Shown here in pieces: positions 52,479-61,421 of a stretch of 64,000 nucleotides of DNA. Positions within the stretch are counted from its first letter, which is position 1. The number at the start of each line of letters is the position of its first letter. Source of the stretch: JAFGRU01 sp016934985 (GTDB lineage Bacteria > Desulfobacterota > Desulfuromonadia > Desulfuromonadales > JAAYDE01); contig CAXXJQ010000003.1 of NCBI GenBank assembly GCA_963665045.2, forward strand, positions 558,001-622,000. Direction: 5' to 3'. The translations under genes and the position numbers were made by a program. The notes below the pieces were generated by a model, which saw only the letters and a program-made list of their open reading frames with translations, was not told the origin of the DNA and did not search any database.

Positions 52479-53660
52479 ATGATTTCAGATAAGAATAAAA
52501 AGCGGGTCAGCAAACGGGTGGGGCAGATCGAGATTTCCGCTACCAAGGAGATGCCGATTGTGGCTGCCAAGGTGGGAGGCTGTGTCTCCCTGGGCCAGGG
52601 AATCCCATCCTTTGCGACTCCCAAGCACATTACCGAAGCAGTGTGCCATGCTCTCCAGGGGGATGCGGCCATCGGCAAGTATTCCCTCCAGACGGGTATG
52701 CCCGAACTGCGCCGGGAGATTGCCCGGACCCTGAAACGCGAGCAGGGTATTGATCGTGATCCGGAGAGCGAAATCCTCGTTACCGTGGGAGGGATGGAGG
52801 CGCTCGTCTGTGCCATCCTGACCCTGGTGGAGCGTGGGGACGAGGTCCTCATGCCGTCGCCCACTTATGCCTCTCATGTGGAACAGGTGCTTCTCGCCGA
52901 AGGGGTGCCGGTCATGGTGCCGCTACGAACGGAAGACTGGGGTCTGGACTTGGAGGCTCTTGAACGGGCCGTCACTCCCCGCACCCGCCTGGTGGTGATC
53001 TGCAATCCGAGCAATCCCACAGGTGCGGTCTTTTCAGATGCAGATATGCAGGCTCTTGGCGAACTGGCCCTGCGCCACAACCTCATCATTATCAGCGACG
53101 AGACCTACGATTCCATCGTTTTCGACATTCCCCGGCCTTGCAGCTTGGCGGCTGATCCCCGTTTTCGCGAGCACGTTATCAGCGTCGCTTCATTCTCCAA
53201 AAAATTCGCCCTGACCGGCTGGCGGGTGGGGTGGCTGAGCGCTTCGGCGGACTGGATGGAGCAGATCATGAAAGTCCACGACGCCTCGGCCATCTGTGCT
53301 CCGACTCCAGCCCAGGTGGCGGCCCTGGCCGCTCTACAGGGGCCTTCGGAGTGCGCGGAGGCCATGCGTGTGGAACTCCACAAGAGGCGTGATCTCTGCT
53401 GCCGGCGTCTCGATGCCCTGTCTGAATTCTTTTCCTACGTCAAACCCCAGGGGGCTTTTTACGTCATGCCCCGCTACCTTTTTTCCAATGCTCCTTCCAA
53501 AGATGTGGCCTTGCAGATTCTCCACGAGGCACGGGTCATCACCATTCCCGGTTGTACTTTCGGTGCGGCAGGGGAAGGTCATCTACGCTTTTCCTTCGGC
53601 GGTGACGAGGCTGAAATCAACGAAGCCTTCGACCGTATTGAAAAATGGTTGAAACCCTGA
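52479..53660 (+). CDS. Class I/II pyridoxal-phosphate aminotransferase
   Basis: 393 residues, fold type I. The PLP-binding Lys is K241 in SFSKKFALTGWRVGW. Other family residues are NPSNPTG (the Asn contact), SDETYDSIVF (Asp and Tyr contacts to PLP) and a C-terminal RFSFGG with the substrate-carboxylate Arg. It probably moves the amino group of an imported amino acid to a 2-oxoacid. The start has a poor ribosome site. It is separated from the transporter/GlcD run by a repeat of about 150 bp, so cotranscription is uncertain. Confidence 0.92.
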   Translation: MISDKNKKRVSKRVGQIEISATKEMPIVAAKVGGCVSLGQGIPSFATPKHITEAVCHALQGDAAIGKYSLQTGMPELRREIARTLKREQGIDRDPESEILVTVGGMEALVCAILTLVERGDEVLMPSPTYASHVEQVLLAEGVPVMVPLRTEDWGLDLEALERAVTPRTRLVVICNPSNPTGAVFSDADMQALGELALRHNLIIISDETYDSIVFDIPRPCSLAADPRFREHVISVASFSKKFALTGWRVGWLSASADWMEQIMKVHDASAICAPTPAQVAALAALQGPSECAEAMRVELHKRRDLCCRRLDALSEFFSYVKPQGAFYVMPRYLFSNAPSKDVALQILHEARVITIPGCTFGAAGEGHLRFSFGGDEAEINEAFDRIEKWLKP

Positions 53661-54046
53661 CTCTTCCTTCCTTTTTTAAAGACTTGGCCTTAATAAAGAG
53701 TGATTCATGTCCTGCTCGTGGTTCCAAAGCTGCTTAAACGATCCAGGCGATGTTGAAACCGGCGGAGTGAATCTGTTGCCTTGATGGTTCGAATAGAACG
53801 GACGGCCGTGGTAATTCTGTTGGATCAGTTTTTGATAGTCCTGGGAAATTTCATTTTTTTGCACCCTCAAGCGCGGGGACAAAATTTTAATGTTGTCCTC
53901 GTTTTTTGTGTAAATTTCAGGGGATAAGCTGGTTTCGAAAAATTAGAAAAGACGGAGGAATTATTTATAGCATGAATCCGAAACTTGCATGTATGTTGCA
54001 AGAAAAGTGAGTTCCATTGGTTCTCACCCGGTAAAGGAGGCAAGGC
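53661..54046. other. Intergenic region before the zinc-ribbon protease gene
   Basis: No terminator hairpin is clear after the aminotransferase. It contains the doubtful small minus-strand frame at 53676-53882 (separate entry). Otherwise nothing is recognised. Confidence 0.35.
53676..53882 (-). CDS. Doubtful small open frame, 68 codons
   Basis: From a TTG at 53882 with GAGGA about 12 bases upstream, the frame gives a hydrophilic peptide rich in Gln, Asn, His and Ser (QKNEISQDYQKLIQQNYHG near the start). The composition is unlike a random shadow frame, but no family is recognised and the start is poor. It may be the end of a decayed gene. Confidence 0.25.
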   Translation of the reverse strand: MSPRLRVQKNEISQDYQKLIQQNYHGRPFYSNHQGNRFTPPVSTSPGSFKQLWNHEQDMNHSLLRPSL

Positions 54047-55234
54047 ATGCAGTGTCCGAAATGCGGATTTCAGCAAACAAAATCAGAGGTCTGTGAGGCC
54101 TGCGGGATTATTTTCGCCAAGTATGAAGAGTTTCAGGCGATGGCCCAGGAAATTCCCCAGGCACCTGCCGCTGAGGTTGAATCCGAACCGATAACCCCGC
54201 CCAGCCCTGGCAAGGACAGTAATGTCAAGACCCTGATCATTGTTGTTTTGGCTATAGCCCTTGGAGTAATGGCGGCAAAAATCTATTACGGAAAATCCGA
54301 TCAGTCCGCTGACAGGCCTGAGGTTGTAGCCCGCCAGCCGGAGTCGGTTCCTGAGCCTATTTCCCAGGTGGCGGCCCCTTTTGAGGGGCAAGCGGCCGAA
54401 GCGCTTCCTGTAGCTCAACCTGAAGAAAGTTATCCCGTGGCGGTCAATCAAAGTCCTACCGCTTCCATTGAAATTGCGCGAAGTGCCACGGTATTTATCG
54501 AAACTCCGTGGGGGAGCGGTTCCGGTTTTTTTGTTGATGACGAGGGGCATATTGTCACTAACCGGCATGTCATTAAATTTGATGAAAACAAGTTGAGGGC
54601 TTTTCGTGACCAGATCGCCCAGCTTGAGGATGCTTTAGAAGAGGAAAAAAAGACACTTAAAACTTTAAAAGAACGGCTGGAAACCATGCCTGACGGTTCC
54701 AGGCGGGAAAAGCTGGAAGGTATTATCCGGGCCAGGGAAGAAAATTATGATAAGTATGACAGGCTTTACTGGAGGCTTCAGGAACAGCGGCGCCAGATCG
54801 AGTACTCCGATTATGCAGCAGCGATCAAGGTTGTAACCCTCGACGGCCGTGAGTTCACTGCCTACGACGTTGACTACAGTGATGATTTTGACCTGGCTCT
54901 ACTGACTTTGAAAGGGACCTATCAGAAGCCTATCAAACCGAACTTTCAACATCTCAGTCCGGGTACGAAAGTTTACACTATCGGCAATCCGTCAGGACTG
55001 CGGCATACGGTAACCGCCGGTATTATCTCCGGCTATCGAACCTACCAGGAGACAGGAACAGTCATCCAGACAGATGCACCGATCAATCCGGGCAACAGTG
55101 GCGGCCCGCTGATTGATGAGCAGGGACGGGTTCTTGGGGTCAATACCATGATTCTCAACAATACCGAGGGGATTGGTTTTGCGATTTCAATTCAGGATGT
55201 GTGGGATGAGTTTTCCGGGAAAATCGTCCAATAG
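54047..55234 (+). CDS. Zinc-ribbon, membrane-anchored trypsin-like (S1C) serine protease
   Basis: 395 residues with AAAGGAGG before the ATG. A zinc ribbon comes first (C3, C6, C16, C19). After a short linker there is one membrane helix (about 61-79), a Pro/Glu-rich spacer, and a trypsin-fold domain from about 138. The catalytic residues are H174 (VTNRHVI), D282 (DDFDLALL) and S351 (NPGNSGGP). Between His and Asp lies an unusual charged coiled coil of about 70 residues (178-250). No PDZ domain follows, unlike DegP. The ribbon should be cytoplasmic and the protease periplasmic. Its target is unknown. Confidence 0.85.
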   Translation: MQCPKCGFQQTKSEVCEACGIIFAKYEEFQAMAQEIPQAPAAEVESEPITPPSPGKDSNVKTLIIVVLAIALGVMAAKIYYGKSDQSADRPEVVARQPESVPEPISQVAAPFEGQAAEALPVAQPEESYPVAVNQSPTASIEIARSATVFIETPWGSGSGFFVDDEGHIVTNRHVIKFDENKLRAFRDQIAQLEDALEEEKKTLKTLKERLETMPDGSRREKLEGIIRAREENYDKYDRLYWRLQEQRRQIEYSDYAAAIKVVTLDGREFTAYDVDYSDDFDLALLTLKGTYQKPIKPNFQHLSPGTKVYTIGNPSGLRHTVTAGIISGYRTYQETGTVIQTDAPINPGNSGGPLIDEQGRVLGVNTMILNNTEGIGFAISIQDVWDEFSGKIVQ

Positions 55235-55281
55235 CGGGTTGTTAAGCAGAAAAATCGTTTCGAAAGGGACTGCAGATTAAT

Positions 55282-55704
55282 ATGAAAACTTTTTTATGGG
55301 GATTGTGCCTGGTTTTAACATTTTCGGGTCATGTTTGGGCTCAGGATGCTGGTTCGGCTACCGTCAAGGTGCTGGCAGAATCGATGTCCAGCTGGGATGG
55401 AAATGTTTTGCCGGAATATGGAAAGGGCACTCCCAAAATAACGATTTTGCGAATCACTGTCCCCCCCAAGGTGGAGTTGCCTCTTCATCAGCATCCGGTT
55501 ATAAATGCCGGTGTGTTGTTGCGGGGAGAATTGACGGTAATGACCGACGAAGGTGAGGTTTTACATTTGACGGCTGGAAATTCAATTGTTGAAGTTGTAA
55601 ATAAATGGCATTACGGCAAGAATGAGGGTGATGAGGCGGCGGAAATCATTGTGTTTTATGCCGGGACACAGGGTGAGGCGATAACGGTCGGGAAAAAAGA
55701 ATAG
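55282..55704 (+). CDS. Secreted cupin-domain protein
   Basis: 140 residues. The signal peptide ends near HVWAQ at about residue 21. A single small cupin barrel follows, with metal ligands likely in ELPLHQHPVINAGVLL (His, His) and, later, KWHYGKN (His). It is a periplasmic protein of unknown ligand. GGGA lies before the ATG. It follows the protease gene by 47 bp and may be cotranscribed with it. Confidence 0.8.
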   Translation: MKTFLWGLCLVLTFSGHVWAQDAGSATVKVLAESMSSWDGNVLPEYGKGTPKITILRITVPPKVELPLHQHPVINAGVLLRGELTVMTDEGEVLHLTAGNSIVEVVNKWHYGKNEGDEAAEIIVFYAGTQGEAITVGKKE

Positions 55705-55706
55705 AG

Positions 55707-55864
55707 AAAAATTCGTAATTATCAGCTTATCGGCACCATGCCTCGCCTCGCCCATTCAAAGGGCCGCGTGAACCCCTCCATGGGGCTTAGCTGCCGCCAT
55801 CCGGGCGGCAGATGTCCTTTCCATGAGCGACACGAGTCCTTGTGCTGAATAGTTTCAAAAATTC
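55707..55864 (-). repeat. Dispersed MITE-like element, copy D, with 8-bp target duplication
   Basis: The element is 55715-55856 (142 bp) in minus orientation, flanked by AAAAATTC on both sides (55707-55714 and 55857-55864). Terminal inverted repeats: GAAACTATTCAGC on the left, against a right end that reads GTAATTATCAGC on the other strand. The core hairpin CTGCCGCC-CGGAT-GGCGGCAG is nearly perfect. It is about 88% identical to copy B. Confidence 0.85.
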
Positions 55865-55902
55865 TTTGATATACAAATGTTTTATTACTGAGCGAGGAAG
55901 AG

Positions 55903-57650
55903 TATGAAAAAATATTTCTTGGTTTTTTTTTGTTGCTGCCGTGGTCGCAGCAGGCGCTGCATCTTATTATTTTGCCCGGCCTGTTGTTCCGCAGGTTGCT
56001 ATCGAGTCCGTTCTCCCAGCTGAGACTGTCGGCTTGGTCAAAGTTTGTGAGCTGACCAAGCAGATTGAGCAGTGGAAGGCCGAACGCCTGGGCCAGGCCC
56101 TGGCCGGGATGGACCTTCCGGCTATTATGGACCTGTTGGGGGTCTCGCCGAAGAATCAACTGGAGATCATGCGATTCAAAGATCGGGTCCGGGATACGGT
56201 CAACAGCACATGGTTTGATGTTCTCTTCGGTGAAGAGATTGCCCTGGCAATTCAACCTTTCACGATTGATGTTAGTTATCCCGAAAATTTCGATGAGAAG
56301 CAGCTTCTTGACGCCGTCGTCATTGTCGGGCGCCCCAAACAGCCGGCCCGGGTTTTGGAAAGCCTCAATACCATGTTTGCCAGGCCATTGAATTTTCAGA
56401 CCCATACTTACAAACAATGGGAGATTGAACAGTTCGTTCTGGAAGAAAACCAGTCCATGTATTATGCGCTTACAGACGGGTTAATTATTGCCGGAATTAA
56501 TCTCGATTTGGTTCAGCGCTGTCTCGATCAGTCTTTGGACCCGTCGACCTCCTTGCTTGAATCGGGTGCCTATAAAACCTATTGTGCTGATCTTTTTAAG
56601 CCGGGCGAGACGGATGTAATCCTTTTTGGTGATCTGGATCATTTTATCACAACCGCCGGAAAAGTTGTTCATGCTCAGATGGAACAGGACCCCCGTCTGG
56701 CTGGGGTGGAGAAGCAGCTTGCGGATATGCAGGGACTGACCACCCTCGCCCTGGCGTGTTACGACGACGGCGGCCCTCTGCTTAACAGTAAGCTTGTTTT
56801 GGGTATCGACCGCAATGTCCTTTCGCCGACTCTTGCCACAGCTTTTGGTGTGGAACCGATGACCAATCCGACCCTCGACAAAGTTCCCGCTAAAGCCCTG
56901 ATTTACAGTTGGCAGAACAACTTTAATGCGGCCTTCTATTGGCAGGAATTTCAAAAAAGTCCGGAGCTCACTCCCGAAAATATTGAAAAGATCAAAAATG
57001 AATTTGCCCTCAACACTGGGGTAGAACTGGATAATTTTCTGGCCGCTTTTGGAAGCCAGGTCGGATTTCTGATTAACGATATCAATACCGGCGGCATGTT
57101 CCCGATTCCCGAAGCGGCACTGGTTTTTGAGGTTAAAAATCCTGTGCTGGTGGAACAGGCCATTCAGACGGTGGTGGGACAAATGGGCATGCCATTGCAG
57201 CAGGAGGCCCATAACGGTATTGGTATTTCTTATGTTGCCTTACCCATGGGGGCTGACCTGAGTCCGGCCTATGTGTGTGCTGACGGTTTTTGCACACTGA
57301 CAGTCAACAAGAACTTGTTGACATCCATGCTGGACGCTTCGCAAAACGGCAGCCTAAAAACCCAGCCGGGCTTCAAAGCGGTTAATCGGGGGATTACAGG
57401 GAAAAACAACCAGGTTTCTTATGCTAATGTTGAGGCCTTGATAGGGAAAACCAAAGATATTTCCGCCTGGGCCCTGGCCTGGATGGCGGCGACCCAACCT
57501 GACCGCGGGGAAAAAGGACGCCGCATGGTTGAACTGGTGCTGAATCCTCTTCTTGACGGTTTTTCCATGTATAATGCCATCGGTTCCCGGGTTTATATAG
57601 AGAATGACCGGATGGTGAGTGACACTTATGTTTCGGTAAATCGCCCCTGA
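55903..57650 (+). CDS. DUF3352-like periplasmic protein, frameshifted in its signal peptide
   Basis: A long open frame of about 570 codons runs to 57650. Its natural start is the ATG at 55903, which has GAGGAAG at good distance, but the two are out of register by one base at a run of nine T (55923-55931). With eight T the product would begin MKKYFLVFFVAAVVAAGAA, a proper signal peptide or anchor. The rest is a secreted protein of DUF3352-like character: LPAETVGLVKV near the start, repeated alpha/beta segments, and a C-terminus with VYIENDRMVSDTYV. Function is unknown. Either the run is a sequence error, the gene is phase-variable, or a GTG at 55941 is used. Confidence 0.7.
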
Positions 57651-57721
57651 ATTGGAGCCGTTGCCTGCCCTGTGCACATGCGGGGTGGGCGGGAGGCCTT
57701 TGTGTTTGCGGCAGATATTCC

Positions 57722-59233
57722 ATGATTTTTGACCTGTTTCTAAGAAGGTGGCAGGGCTTCCTTTCCGTCATTGTGCTGATGGTAGCCGGCCTGGGGTTTC
57801 TTATGGTGCCTTACAACGGCCGGGCCGGTAATCTGGATCCTGTATGGAGTCAGGTCTTGCAAACCAATTCGGGAACCGGCGTCTACGTCCTCGAAAAAGG
57901 CGAGGAAGCGCTTCTGGCCCGGGCCTGGCTGGCCGACTGGGCCAAAGAGACCATCGATGTTCAATACTTCATCTGGAGTACCGACAACGTTGGTATCCTG
58001 GCTGCCGAAGCCCTGTTGCGGGCGGCGGAGCGCGGGGTGCGGGTGCGCGTCATTGTCGACGATCTGCTGATCGACGCCCCGCCTGAGAGCCTCGTCGCTT
58101 TGGCGGCCCATCCCAACATTCATATCCGCATTTATAACCCGGTTCACAAAACCGGGGTTTCCAAAGCCCGCCGTATTTTCAATCTGCTCACTGATTTCCG
58201 CAATGCCAATCAGCGCATGCACGACAAAACCGTCTGTGTCGATTCGACCTTTGCCATCAGCGGTGGCCGCAACATGGCTGACGAGTATTTCGATTATGAC
58301 CGGAAGTATAATTTCCGGGATCGTGATCTTCTGATCACCGGTGCCGTTATTCCGGAAATAAAGAAGAACTTTGAAAATTTCTGGAACAGTCCCCTGGCGG
58401 TTCCCGTAGAGAAGCTTTTGAACTCGGACAAGAAACAGATGGACAAAGAAAAAACCCGGCAGGTTTATTGGGAGTTGTATGAGTATGCTCGCTCACCGGA
58501 AAATTTCGCCCCTCAGGTTCGGCAGGCGTTGCATGATCTGCCCCAGAGGTTTCCCATACTAATTAATGATATGGTCTGGACCGAAGCGCAGTTTATTCAT
58601 GATATGCCGGGCAAGAACTCCGCTAAGGAGGGGCTCGGCGGTGGCGGTGCCAGCACCAGGGCATTGGCAGAATGTCTGGAAAAAGCATCCCTCAGCGTCC
58701 TTATTCAATCCCCCTACCTGGTTCTGCCCGAAGGGGCCCTGGACCTTTTTCGCGATCTGGTTAAGCGCGGTGTGGATGTGCGGATTGTCACCAATTCCCT
58801 GGGGGCGACGGACAACCTTATGGCATTCAGCGGTTATCGGAAACAGCGGGCGGACATTCTCGCTGCCGGGGTCAAGGTTTTCGAATTCAAGCCCCATCCG
58901 CCCATTCAGAAGGAACTGATCGAGCGCTACCCGGCTTTAGCCAAGAATTCACCGATTTTCGCCATTCACGCCAAAACCATGGTCATTGATGACGAAATCC
59001 TTTTTGTCGGGACCTTCAATCTCGATCCGCGCTCGGCCAATCTCAACACCGAGGTTGGACTCCTTTTGAAAAACGGGGCTCTTGCGAAAAAGGTGGCAAC
59101 AGAAATCAGAAATGATATGGCGTCCGAAAACAGCTGGCCGGCCGGCAAGGGCGACGTCGCTTCCAAAGCGCCGTTTGGGAAGCGTTTGCGGCTGCGTCTG
59201 TGGGAGATGTTGCCTCTGGATGCTTTGTTGTGA
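57722..59233 (+). CDS. Phospholipase D-family protein (cardiolipin synthase-like)
   Basis: 503 residues. An N-terminal hydrophobic segment (about 10-30) gives membrane anchoring or export. Two HKD motifs are present: MHDKTVCVDSTFAISGGRN in the first half, and HAKTMVIDDEILFVGTFN with DPRSANLNTE in the second. These form one phosphodiester-cleaving site. It could be a cardiolipin synthase (ClsC-like) or another phosphatidyltransferase of the envelope. No partner gene such as ymdB is adjacent. It is followed by a terminator. Confidence 0.88.
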   Translation: MIFDLFLRRWQGFLSVIVLMVAGLGFLMVPYNGRAGNLDPVWSQVLQTNSGTGVYVLEKGEEALLARAWLADWAKETIDVQYFIWSTDNVGILAAEALLRAAERGVRVRVIVDDLLIDAPPESLVALAAHPNIHIRIYNPVHKTGVSKARRIFNLLTDFRNANQRMHDKTVCVDSTFAISGGRNMADEYFDYDRKYNFRDRDLLITGAVIPEIKKNFENFWNSPLAVPVEKLLNSDKKQMDKEKTRQVYWELYEYARSPENFAPQVRQALHDLPQRFPILINDMVWTEAQFIHDMPGKNSAKEGLGGGGASTRALAECLEKASLSVLIQSPYLVLPEGALDLFRDLVKRGVDVRIVTNSLGATDNLMAFSGYRKQRADILAAGVKVFEFKPHPPIQKELIERYPALAKNSPIFAIHAKTMVIDDEILFVGTFNLDPRSANLNTEVGLLLKNGALAKKVATEIRNDMASENSWPAGKGDVASKAPFGKRLRLRLWEMLPLDALL

Positions 59234-59292
59234 TTTGGGCAAAGCTTGTGTAAAGATCCAGACATATTTTTTAATTCTATAAATCAGACACG

Positions 59293-59345
59293 AAAATGGC
59301 CCTACCTGAAAATGGTGGGGCCATTTGTCATTTTGGGTTTTTTTA
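59293..59345. terminator. Terminator between the phospholipase D gene and the KamA-like gene
   Basis: AAATGGCCCTACC pairs with GGTGGGGCCATTT, followed by GTCATTTTGGGTTTTTTT. It lies between converging genes. Confidence 0.75.
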
Positions 59346-59401
59346 AGGGGGATTGCTTTTCAGTTGAAAAAATAGGGGGGCAAGTTTCTTCCAGTTCCTT
59401 T

Positions 59402-60475
59402 TTAAGGAATTTTTGTAATTTTAGTAGTCTGTCCCTTATGGTTTTTCAAAGTGTATTCCCTCTCGGTCCTCTTGATAATGTAATAGTCAGGCATTAGTGG
59501 TATTTTGCCGATATTGGTTGCCAGTACATACATTGGCTGGGCCAGACCGGTGGTATGTCCACGCAGAGCGTCACGAATCAATTCAGCCCCTTTTTCCAAG
59601 GGTGTACGGAAGTGGTCGATTCCAGGGGCCGGCTCGCAGTAGAACACGTAATAAGGCCTGATACGTACCGTCAACAGTTTCTGGTGGAGTGCGCGGAAGG
59701 TATCGACATCGTCGTTTATCCCCTTGAGCAGTACTGCCTGATTGCCGACGTTAACCCCACACGAAAGAAGCTCAAAAATCGCTTTGGCGGTCATTTCGGT
59801 GATCTCCCTGGGGTGGTTGCACTGGGTATTGACCCAGATAGGTACGTGGTGATAGGGGGAAAATATTTTTTTCAGACCGGGGGTGATGCGATGCGGCAGC
59901 ACAATGGGCAGTCTGGTGCCGAAGCGGATCATTTCAATATGAGCCAGTTCTCGCAGCTTGCGAATCAGGTACTCGAGTTTCTCGTCTGAGAGCAGGAACG
60001 GGTCTCCGCCGGTGACGAGCACATCGCGTACTTCGGGGTGGTCGGCAATCCAGTCAAGACCTTCATTGACATCGAAATCGAGGTCGAGGTTGCCGTCGAT
60101 TACCAGTTCTTTGCGAAAGCAGTGGCGGCAGTAGTTGGCACAGGACTGGGTTACGGTGAATGCTATGCGGTCATAGTATTGGCGAGCGATGCAGTCGGGG
60201 CGCTGTTCTGCGGTGGCTCGATTTTCTTTCCAGACCAGGTAGTTGCTCATACCGTAGCGATTCTGCTGTTCTTTAATAGAAGGAATCACCTGCCGGCGGA
60301 TAGGGCAGGTGGGGTCGTCAGGGTCCATCAGGGCAGCGAAATAGGGAGTTGTGCCCCAAATGGTTTCAGTGGTGCCAAGGAAATTCTCTTCCTCAAGGGT
60401 GAGGTTGACGTACTGTTTGAGTTTATCGATGGTGTTGACAAATTCCCTAAGCTGGTGCTGCCACTCAGTAGACAT
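59402..60475 (-). CDS. KamA-family radical SAM 2,3-aminomutase with altered substrate residues
   Basis: 357 residues from the ATG at 60475, with GAGGAGA upstream. The radical-SAM cluster cysteines are C112, C116 and C119 (CANYCRHCF). SAM-contact glycines lie in VTGGDPFL, and the PLP lysine probably in NIGKIPLMP. Lysine 2,3-aminomutases hold the substrate side-chain amine with two Asp residues, in QCDLS and VVDAPGG. The aligned stretches here read YCEPA and VLATN, so the first Asp is Glu and the second is lost. Length is nearer short KamA/EpmB homologues than the 416-residue clostridial enzyme. A substrate other than lysine, such as glutamate, is possible. No ablB acetyltransferase or poxA is adjacent. 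Confidence 0.8.
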   Translation of the reverse strand: MSTEWQHQLREFVNTIDKLKQYVNLTLEEENFLGTTETIWGTTPYFAALMDPDDPTCPIRRQVIPSIKEQQNRYGMSNYLVWKENRATAEQRPDCIARQYYDRIAFTVTQSCANYCRHCFRKELVIDGNLDLDFDVNEGLDWIADHPEVRDVLVTGGDPFLLSDEKLEYLIRKLRELAHIEMIRFGTRLPIVLPHRITPGLKKIFSPYHHVPIWVNTQCNHPREITEMTAKAIFELLSCGVNVGNQAVLLKGINDDVDTFRALHQKLLTVRIRPYYVFYCEPAPGIDHFRTPLEKGAELIRDALRGHTTGLAQPMYVLATNIGKIPLMPDYYIIKRTEREYTLKNHKGQTTKITKIP

Positions 60476-61241
60476 GAAATCTCCTCGGCAGTTTGGATTC
60501 GAGTGAAACGACCCGCAATTGGAAACGAGGCCGGATAATGTCTTTTCAGGAGAGGCCTCTGCAGTGGACATTGTAGAAAGTCAAGTGGAGCCAATAAACT
60601 TAATAATAGTTCTTCTTTTAAGTAAATCAGCCACAAAAGGATATGCAAGGAAATGGTATGTGACAGGGGCGTTGAGCCTGCACCTTTAACCCGGATAGGC
60701 ATCTGCCCGTGTATTCTAGACATTCTGTATTTATCGGTCCCGGCCAACGGTATTGAATTGGAAAATTGGTCGGAGCAAGGTTTTTTATAAATCCCTACAA
60801 AACCGAATCTGGCAAAAAGGACAAATTCAATGCATTGGGTATGAATTAAAAATAGTAGCAAAATAGGCAAAAATTCTTGATAAAATAAAGAATTCACTTA
60901 TGTATATTAATAATATTTACATTGAACCCATTATTTTGTTGTGATAGGTTTCCTTTATTTCTTATTGGACCCAATATAAGGTTATTCCATGGAAAAACCT
61001 TAAATAAGGGCCACCTTATCCGTTTTTGGATTTCCCACACAAAAATGACAAGAAAAATCGATTTTCGCTCGGAATCCAACCTGACTCCGTGAATTATGAC
61101 CGGGTAATAGCGCAAATTATTCACCAGTCTAAGCATTCCAAAAATCACCGACGAACCTAGGGGTGCGCCTGGTTTTTTAAAATACTTATTCAGGCCAAGT
61201 ACTTACGCTCTTTTTCAGCTCTTAAACTTCAGATTCAGGTT
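60476..61241. other. Long divergent control region between the KamA-like and glutamine-synthetase-like genes
   Basis: About 770 bp, very AT-rich at 60840-60960, with TTGATA near 60878 and several AT-rich -10 candidates but no clear pairing. Frames here are poor in coding features. The divergent arrangement and the length suggest regulation by the nearby MarR protein or by an osmotic or nitrogen signal, but no operator stands out. Repeat copy E follows. Confidence 0.35.
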
Positions 61242-61391
61242 GAAAATAGTAACAGCTCAACACAAGATCATACTGTCCATGGAAAGGGCATCTCTGCCGC
61301 CCTGCTTACGGTAGTAAAGTCCCATGGATGGATTTTCGCATCCCCTGGAATGGGCGATGCGGGGCATTCGACCAATAAGCTGAATAATTTC
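61242..61391 (+). repeat. Dispersed MITE-like element, copy E (diverged), just upstream of glnA-like gene
   Basis: It shares the ends (CAACACAAG on the left, GCTGAATAATTTC on the right) and the block CCATGGAAAGGGCATC with copies B and D. The CTGCCGCC arm remains but its partner has decayed. A second hairpin, GCATCCCC against TGGGCGATGC, is well kept. No target duplication is seen. It ends about 30 bp before the synthetase start, so it forms most of the 5' leader. Confidence 0.65.
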
Positions 61392-61421
61392 AAAAAACGA
61401 TTTATGGGAGGACTCATCGCC

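Noticed and set aside
60894..61148. 84-codon minus-strand frame in the KamA/GS control region
   Set aside because: AT-rich composition, no ribosome site, and it lies inside a region expected to be regulatory.
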